Assembly (NCBI GenBank): GCA_936450465.1
Contig: OW388289.1
Span: forward strand, 66,958,420 to 67,022,419
Reading direction: 5' to 3'
DNA: 64,000 nucleotides
Source of the DNA: Gibbula magus
Lineage: Eukaryota; Mollusca; Gastropoda; Trochida; Trochidae
A program made the translations under genes and the position numbers. This document shows positions 58,839 through 64,000 of the stretch, in pieces; positions within the stretch are counted from its first letter, which is position 1; the number at the start of each line of letters is the position of its first letter. Under the pieces are notes generated by a model, which had not been told where the DNA came from, made no database searches, and saw nothing but the letters and a program-made list of their open reading frames with translations.

Positions 58839-59973
58839 CACAGGGGCTTGTATTGTCGAAACTAGCGATTAAAACGAATATGAAGTCGACGATCCAGCCC
58901 CATATACTATAAAAAAAAAGTAAAGGGATGTAACGGGGTCAACACCCCATGTCCGTTTGAAATTATATTTCAGAATGTTGTCATCATATTATCATTCAGT
59001 GTTATATACCACGGCAAAGCCAATACATTTGTCTTTAAAACAAGCCATCAAACGTTAAAAATCGAACGGATAATAACAAGGATATGATTTTTCAAAGCCA
59101 AAAATATTAGCACATTGTTCATGTGAGCCATTTGCCTAGCCCACCAAAATGATAAAATAATCGCTTGAAAAAAGTATTATAAAATACTTTATAATATCCT
59201 GTCAGCTAATAGTGACCCATTTACAAAGCCCATTATTTGGTGCATCATATCGCGTAAGAATTATAACACGGGGTGCACTGTAATTGACGTACCAGGGATT
59301 TTTGATAATCTCAAGTGTGTTTCGAAACATCGTTTGATAGTGAGACGTCCATATTGAATGACCTTGGCATTGGTCTATTTTTGGAAACGAAATGATGTCA
59401 TGGGGCTATTTGAGGCTCTATGACATCATTTTGTTTCCAAAAATAGACCAATGTCAAGGTCATTCAATATGGATGACTACTAGACAAACGATGTTTCGAA
59501 ACACACTTGATATAATGTAAAATCCCTGGTATGTCAAGTACAGTGTCCCTCATGTTATAATCGCGATCTGATGCACCAAATACTGGGCTTTGTAAATGGG
59601 TCACTATTAGCTGACAGGATATTATAAGGTATTTTATAATAATTTTTTCAAGCGAATATTTTATCATTTTGGTGGGCTAGGCAAATGGCTCACATGAACA
59701 ATGTGCTAATATTTTTGGCTTTGAAAAATCATATCCTTGTTATTATCCGTTCGATTTTTACGTTTGATGGCTTGTTTTAAAGACAAATGTATTGGCTTTG
59801 CCGTGGTATATAACATTGAATGACAATATAATAACAAAATTCTGAAATATAATTTCAAACGCACATGGGGTGTTGACCCCGTTACATCCCTTTACTTTTT
59901 TATAGTATATGGAGCTGGATCGTCGACTTCATATTCGTTTTAATCGCTAGTTTCGGCAATACAAGCCCCTGTG
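58839..59973. mobile_element. 1,135-bp near-perfect palindrome, hAT-like ends
   Basis: Two ~560-bp arms mirror each other from CACAGGGGCTTGTATTG at 58,839 to its complement ending at 59,973, around a short centre near 59,398-59,414 (GGGGCTATTTGAGGCTC). Only scattered mismatches and small indels separate the arms. The flanks CATCATGT (58,831-58,838) and CATCAAGT (59,974-59,981) match at 7 of 8 bases. An 8-bp duplication and a CAGGGG-type end suit the hAT superfamily, so this may be a foldback derivative of a hAT element. No reading frame of note. Confidence 0.85.
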
Positions 59974-59981
59974 CATCAAGT

Positions 59982-60240
59982 AAAACGAAAGTAGGATTTC
60001 CCCCCTATGTTTACAGTATAAAGATAAAATGCTTATAACTCATTGGTTATGTTTATTATCAAACTAATAATGCTTTCCCCATATAGAGTAAACCTTTGCC
60101 ATTCTAACAAGGTATCAAACAACGTGCTATGAGTTTGCAGTGTTGAACTATGCACTGACAAAGATACACTACAAACGTGGCCATTGTCAATTTAGAAAGA
60201 AGGCAGAAACTGTCCAACTTAAAATACCCGTAACTCATTG
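59982..60240. other. Spacer between palindrome and reverse unit
   Basis: Non-coding. TAACTCATTGGTTATG occurs twice (about 60,035 and 60,230), both containing a reverse CCAAT box. Confidence 0.5.
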
Positions 60241-60244
60241 GTTA

Positions 60245-61409
60245 TGAACACCACTACTGCACTTATTTCATTTTTCGTAATTTCCTAATTCAGATTGCAT
60301 ACATGGTCAATGCGCAATGTTCTTTTGAATATTCAGGAAAATACTAAATATGCTTATTTTCGGTCCCCTATACCGATTTCCGATGTTCGAAGCTAAACTA
60401 TTAACATTTTGATGAAAGGATTCAACATAAAAGTTTTTATGCTTGAAATTGTCTATTCGCAGGTGTGAATAACATTTCAATAGCGTAATTGGTTAAGCAG
60501 TCATGATCCTTTGAAAATGGCGATTTTTTAAAAATGACAATATTCTGTGACTTGTCAAACATAACGTATGACAGATACGCGATTGAAATTTATTGTTCTT
60601 CATGAGAGACATGTCTACCTCACAATGAGCCATAAAACATTATTGTATCTTCAGTGGTTTACGAAGGAAAATTCTCCAAAGTAGGTACCCCTCGATAGGT
60701 CTGAAAATCACAAAATTTAACTTTTTGGGGATTATGTCCAAAGTGTGCCTAATCTATCCACTTTTACATGATCATGATATATTATGGAATTGTTAAACAA
60801 GTTATTATAAAGAGATTGAAATAACTTTGACATAAATCAATTGGTTACAGAGTTATGCCTCTTTGAACATGCAGCCGAAAAATGCATTTTTCGAAAAGGT
60901 CCAAATGCAAGGGAAGATTACTCGAATTCAAAATTCTGCCTCGAAAACTTGTTTACACGTTTATCCAGCTTTCAATTGAGCTATCACACATAGCTGTATG
61001 TGTTTCCGGGATTTAGAAGAAGATTTTTGAAGACGCGTACCCTCAAAACCGAAAAAGTACACAAACAAGTTTTTTCGAAATAGCAAAAAATCTATTGTTA
61101 CGGTCGAAAACCTTTCCAATGGGTTATGATGTTGCGCACATTTTGGTGAAAGTTTTGTGCAAATATCTTGATAAGTTTTTGAGCTATTAAGGTTTGAAGT
61201 TTCAACTTCAAGGGGGGATAACTCACGAAAGAAGTCGAAAATAAAAGAAATGGCTCGAACTGATCTTAGTTAGGTCACAGGCTACAATCCCTGAAAGTTT
61301 CAGAGAAATCGGTCGGGTCGTTAGTTCAGAACACGTGTCACAAAATCGGTGGAATAATAAAACAAACACGCCAATAACAATAAGGATTCAGCCTTTTGGC
61401 TGAATCCTT
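60245..61409 (-). repeat. Diverged 1.44-kb-unit relative, reverse, with distinct 5' hairpin
   Basis: The minus strand runs from a perfect 12-bp hairpin, AAGGATTCAGCC with loop TTTT and complementary stem (61,382-61,409), through TTGTTATTGGCGTG, GGTACGCGTCTTCAAAAATC and GGGGCATAACTCTG to AACATCGGAAATCGG. The order of blocks is that of the 15.6-24.5 kb units. The AGGTCTTC hairpin of those units is replaced by an unrelated hairpin at the same place. Confidence 0.8.
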
Positions 61410-62500
61410 AATTATGTAACCATAATGTAATAGAAAATGAGTTACAATTCCTTCTCATCTGTGTATTACACATTACGAATTAAGTATCTGAAACCTTACT
61501 TTTATAAATATTCAAGTTGAAGAAAATTAATATCATTGCCAACAGATACTAACACATATTACTACTATAATTTCGCTATGGATTTAAGAAAACAGATTGA
61601 CATAGAAAGAACCTGTTATGACCTATTTATCATATAAACTGTAAGCGAACTACAGGCCTTTGGCCCTTGCAAAGCAGATTGATTTCATTTCATAAAATTA
61701 TGAACGATTTTGGACTTTAAACATAGACTTTAGGTTTCAATGATGTATTCAAATATTCGGAAAGAACGGTTGATGATCTCACAAAATACAAAGTGTGAAG
61801 CTTGAAAATTCCCTTAGAGACCCACAGTTTACAAATTGATCAGTCAGATTGCATGACCAACCCTATTAAATGCCATTGATGAGCCAATAACGATGCAATG
61901 AAATATACCTCAGACTTACTGAGATACTTATAACTGTGTTATTGCCTGTAGACTGAAGGTTGAGTAATCATGCCTAAAGACAGCATGGCATGCAGCAGCA
62001 GTAGTCAGGCAAGAAGCGACCCATGAGCAGAAATAAAGCTGTATATAGAAGTCTGGTAAAGCTGACAGCGTGTATTTAAAAAACTAAGGGATAAAGATAA
62101 TTCCATACGATGTAGGAGGAGAGCTCCACGGAGAGGAAGCAACGACTGTGATAACCCTGCTTCGAATGGTTTCAAAATGTCGTTGGACCGGGGAATAACT
62201 TCAAGTTATCTTTGGAACTGGGATAAGACGACGTCAAACTTTTTTTAAAAAACGTGAAAAAGAAATAGAGGATTGCTGCGCATCTGCGTATCGAGTGGAG
62301 ATGACCATGCTTTCATTGTTATAATCATTCAATTTCAGCTTCTTTGAAAGCATGAGAAGACTAGAGAGACAAAACACGAGATTTACCGAAGTTGACATTC
62401 TGATGTAATTTAAACTTGTCAGAACAGTCGTCAGCATATACGTGGTGTATACATGACATGTGTACAGCTGCACCGAAACTTTACGCACCTACTTGTACTT
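61410..62500. other. No gene recognised
   Basis: No supported coding region; the minus-strand frame at 62,234-62,488 has no known motif. Confidence 0.5.
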
Positions 62501-62504
62501 GACA

Positions 62505-62870
62505 TGTGTATTTCAGTGCAAATATCATGGCTAAGCTGGCATGTCTTTGAAGCATCGTATCAACGCGAAAACTAGACCAATCATTTTGCATTTCTGAATT
62601 ATAAGAAGACAGGTGAGTGTTCCACAACATATCTGATTTGATACCTCATAGTAAACAGTTGCAGTTTTGGTAGCTCTTTGAAGTGATCAAGGATCAATCT
62701 TTTCAAAACAACTATATTTCCTTTTATACTCATTCAATGTATTTGAGATGAAATTGTTCTCATTTAGTAGATATGAACACTTTTATTAGAAAATTAATGA
62801 TATTAGAAATTTTCAAATCGTGACCCCTTCTGTCTATTTCATTATGCCAAATTTCACAAACGTGCCCCAC
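62505..62870 (-). repeat. Reverse copy of the first repeat, without the TTAA MITE
   Basis: Complement of about 195-480 and 1191-1290. The two halves are nearly adjacent here, separated by about 20 bp at 62,605-62,625, so this copy approximates the site before MITE insertion. It ends at about 62,870 near ATTATGCCAAATTTCAC. Confidence 0.75.
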
Positions 62871-63129
62871 TGACGTGACGTGTTGTAGGTTAAAAACTGG
62901 TCGTTGCAGTTGTACCTTTATGGCGTGTTAGTTAATTGGGATTTGTACTCTGGCTGTTTACCTTACAGAAGTCCAGAATAAAATTTGAAATGGTAAAACT
63001 GAGCTCAATTACACCTACATGTAGGACGTGGAACAATCACCTTATATATGTTAAAGTTATTACGGATGAGTTGAATACCATATTACAATTACAACATAAT
63101 AACACAATTTATTATGTGAGCATATTTTT

Positions 63130-63522
63130 CCAGCAATCTGATTGGTCGAGAGGCAATCAAGTGACCGTCGACAGAAAAGCATATTGACTCCAGCCCGAGT
63201 CCGACCAAAAGCAATATTGACTTGAGTGACGTCAAACGATTGTTGCATGACGTCAAACGATTGTTGCATGACGTCATGCTATTGTAACCATGACGTCATC
63301 TGACCGTAGTTCCAGCTGTTCAAACCAAATTACATGTTTGACTGTATTGCATTGTTTCCTTTTCGTTCCTACATAATAAAACAATTATGGACTCGTGATT
63401 CGGTCAATACCTGTTTTATGGACCCGAGAAAACAATATTGACCGCGGACTTCGTCCTTGGTCAATATTGTTTTCTCGGGTCCATAAAAACAGGTATTGAC
63501 CTCATGACCAGTCTATAATTGT
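63130..63522. repeat. Palindrome plus CRE-site array, copy 6, with CCAAT box
   Basis: A reverse CCAAT box (CTGATTGGTCGAG, about 63,138) precedes four perfect TGACGTCA octamers at 63,227, 63,248, 63,269 and 63,291. A palindrome follows at 63,382-63,522, with arms containing CAATACCTGTTTTATGGACC and GAGAAAACAATATTGACC and their complements. Non-coding. Confidence 0.85.
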
Positions 63523-63524
63523 AT

Positions 63525-64000
63525 AATATTTGAGTATTAAAGAGTTTCTTTTAAGATGATCCCTGCTGCAGGCTTCATATCAAGCCCAATGGTTGTTGAC
63601 GTATTGATACGTCATGGACTTTTGACCCTTTGACATGCATACGATTGAAGTGTGTGACGAAGTTCCCCGATTCATGAAAAATTTAACAATTTCCGAATCG
63701 GAAATCAATGGGCATTCACTTAATAAATAGTATCTCTGTAAAATTGTATTTTATTGAGAAATGACGAATTAAAAATCTTGAACATATTTTCAATCATAAA
63801 ATTGCCTGCAGGTGCGTGTTTGACGTCTTTATAAAATTGTTGTCAAAGGATTGAAATTCTGTAGTAAGTGCATAAATTTTACGTCATTATGTTCAGAATA
63901 TCGTCATCTAGCTTATTAAAAATTTAGACGTTGAATATTTCTTGCAAGAATATAATGACAAATTTGCGAAAATATCGGCAAATGAAAACATCAATCGATT
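63525..64000. other. No gene recognised
   Basis: AT-rich sequence to the window end. Confidence 0.5.

Overview
The window looks like nuclear DNA of a marine mollusc, most likely a bivalve. It is AT-rich, has no operon-like gene packing, and has no recognisable host gene. It carries repeat types I associate with molluscan genomes: a tRNA-derived SINE with a TTTAACGCCGC block, tandem-repeat-bearing 'pearl'-like non-autonomous elements ending in (GGAC)n, jockey/CR1-type and L1/Tx1-type LINEs, a Crypton-type tyrosine recombinase, PIF/Harbinger and CACTA transposase remnants, and many palindromic elements. All coding traces belong to mobile elements, and all of them are broken. The species cannot be fixed from the sequence alone.

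Layout. 1-1.3 kb: an old repeat split by a 697-bp TTAA-flanked MITE; a reverse copy without the MITE lies at 62.5-62.87 kb, and a second copy of the MITE lies at 14.45-15.15 kb. 2.9-9.93 kb: a degenerate jockey/CR1-like LINE with a MITE in its endonuclease and a 2.5-kb tandem-repeat element in its reverse transcriptase. 10.6-11.13 kb: a sister MITE. 15.4-24.48 kb: six head-to-tail copies of a ~1.44-kb unit, each ending in a small hairpin followed by CTAG. 24.5-25.5 kb: the 3' part of a minus-strand LINE. 28.1 kb: an inverted pair of Penelope/hammerhead-like ends. 29.2-30.4 kb: a TIR element full of TACTGGCC motifs. 32.8-33.75 kb: a second tandem-repeat element. 36.15-36.47 kb: a SINE with a perfect 12-bp target duplication. 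37.6-44.33 kb: an L1/Tx1-like LINE with two nested insertions. 44.4-48.93 kb: a Crypton-type recombinase pseudogene split by two elements, one a foldback element with a 21-bp satellite core. 49.41-50.84 kb: PIF/Harbinger with TAA target duplication. 51.3 kb: a foldback MITE. 52.38-54.61 kb: CACTA transposase pseudogene. 55.1-55.6 kb: a short TIR element. 55.98-56.55 kb: a 40-bp minisatellite. 58.84-59.97 kb: a 1,135-bp near-perfect palindrome with an 8-bp near-matching flank duplication, inside reverse diverged relatives of the 1.44-kb unit.

The most interesting pattern is a recurrent architecture seen six times (1.4, 11.4, 31, 34, 48.8 and 63.3 kb): a cluster of CRE-type TGACGTCA sites, sometimes near a CCAAT box, next to a 90-170-bp palindrome. 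One copy closes the downstream side of the tyrosine-recombinase pseudogene. This suggests, as inference only, that the coding-free copies are non-autonomous relatives of that element. The elements do not act as a pathway. Their relationship is nesting, which gives a relative order of insertions.
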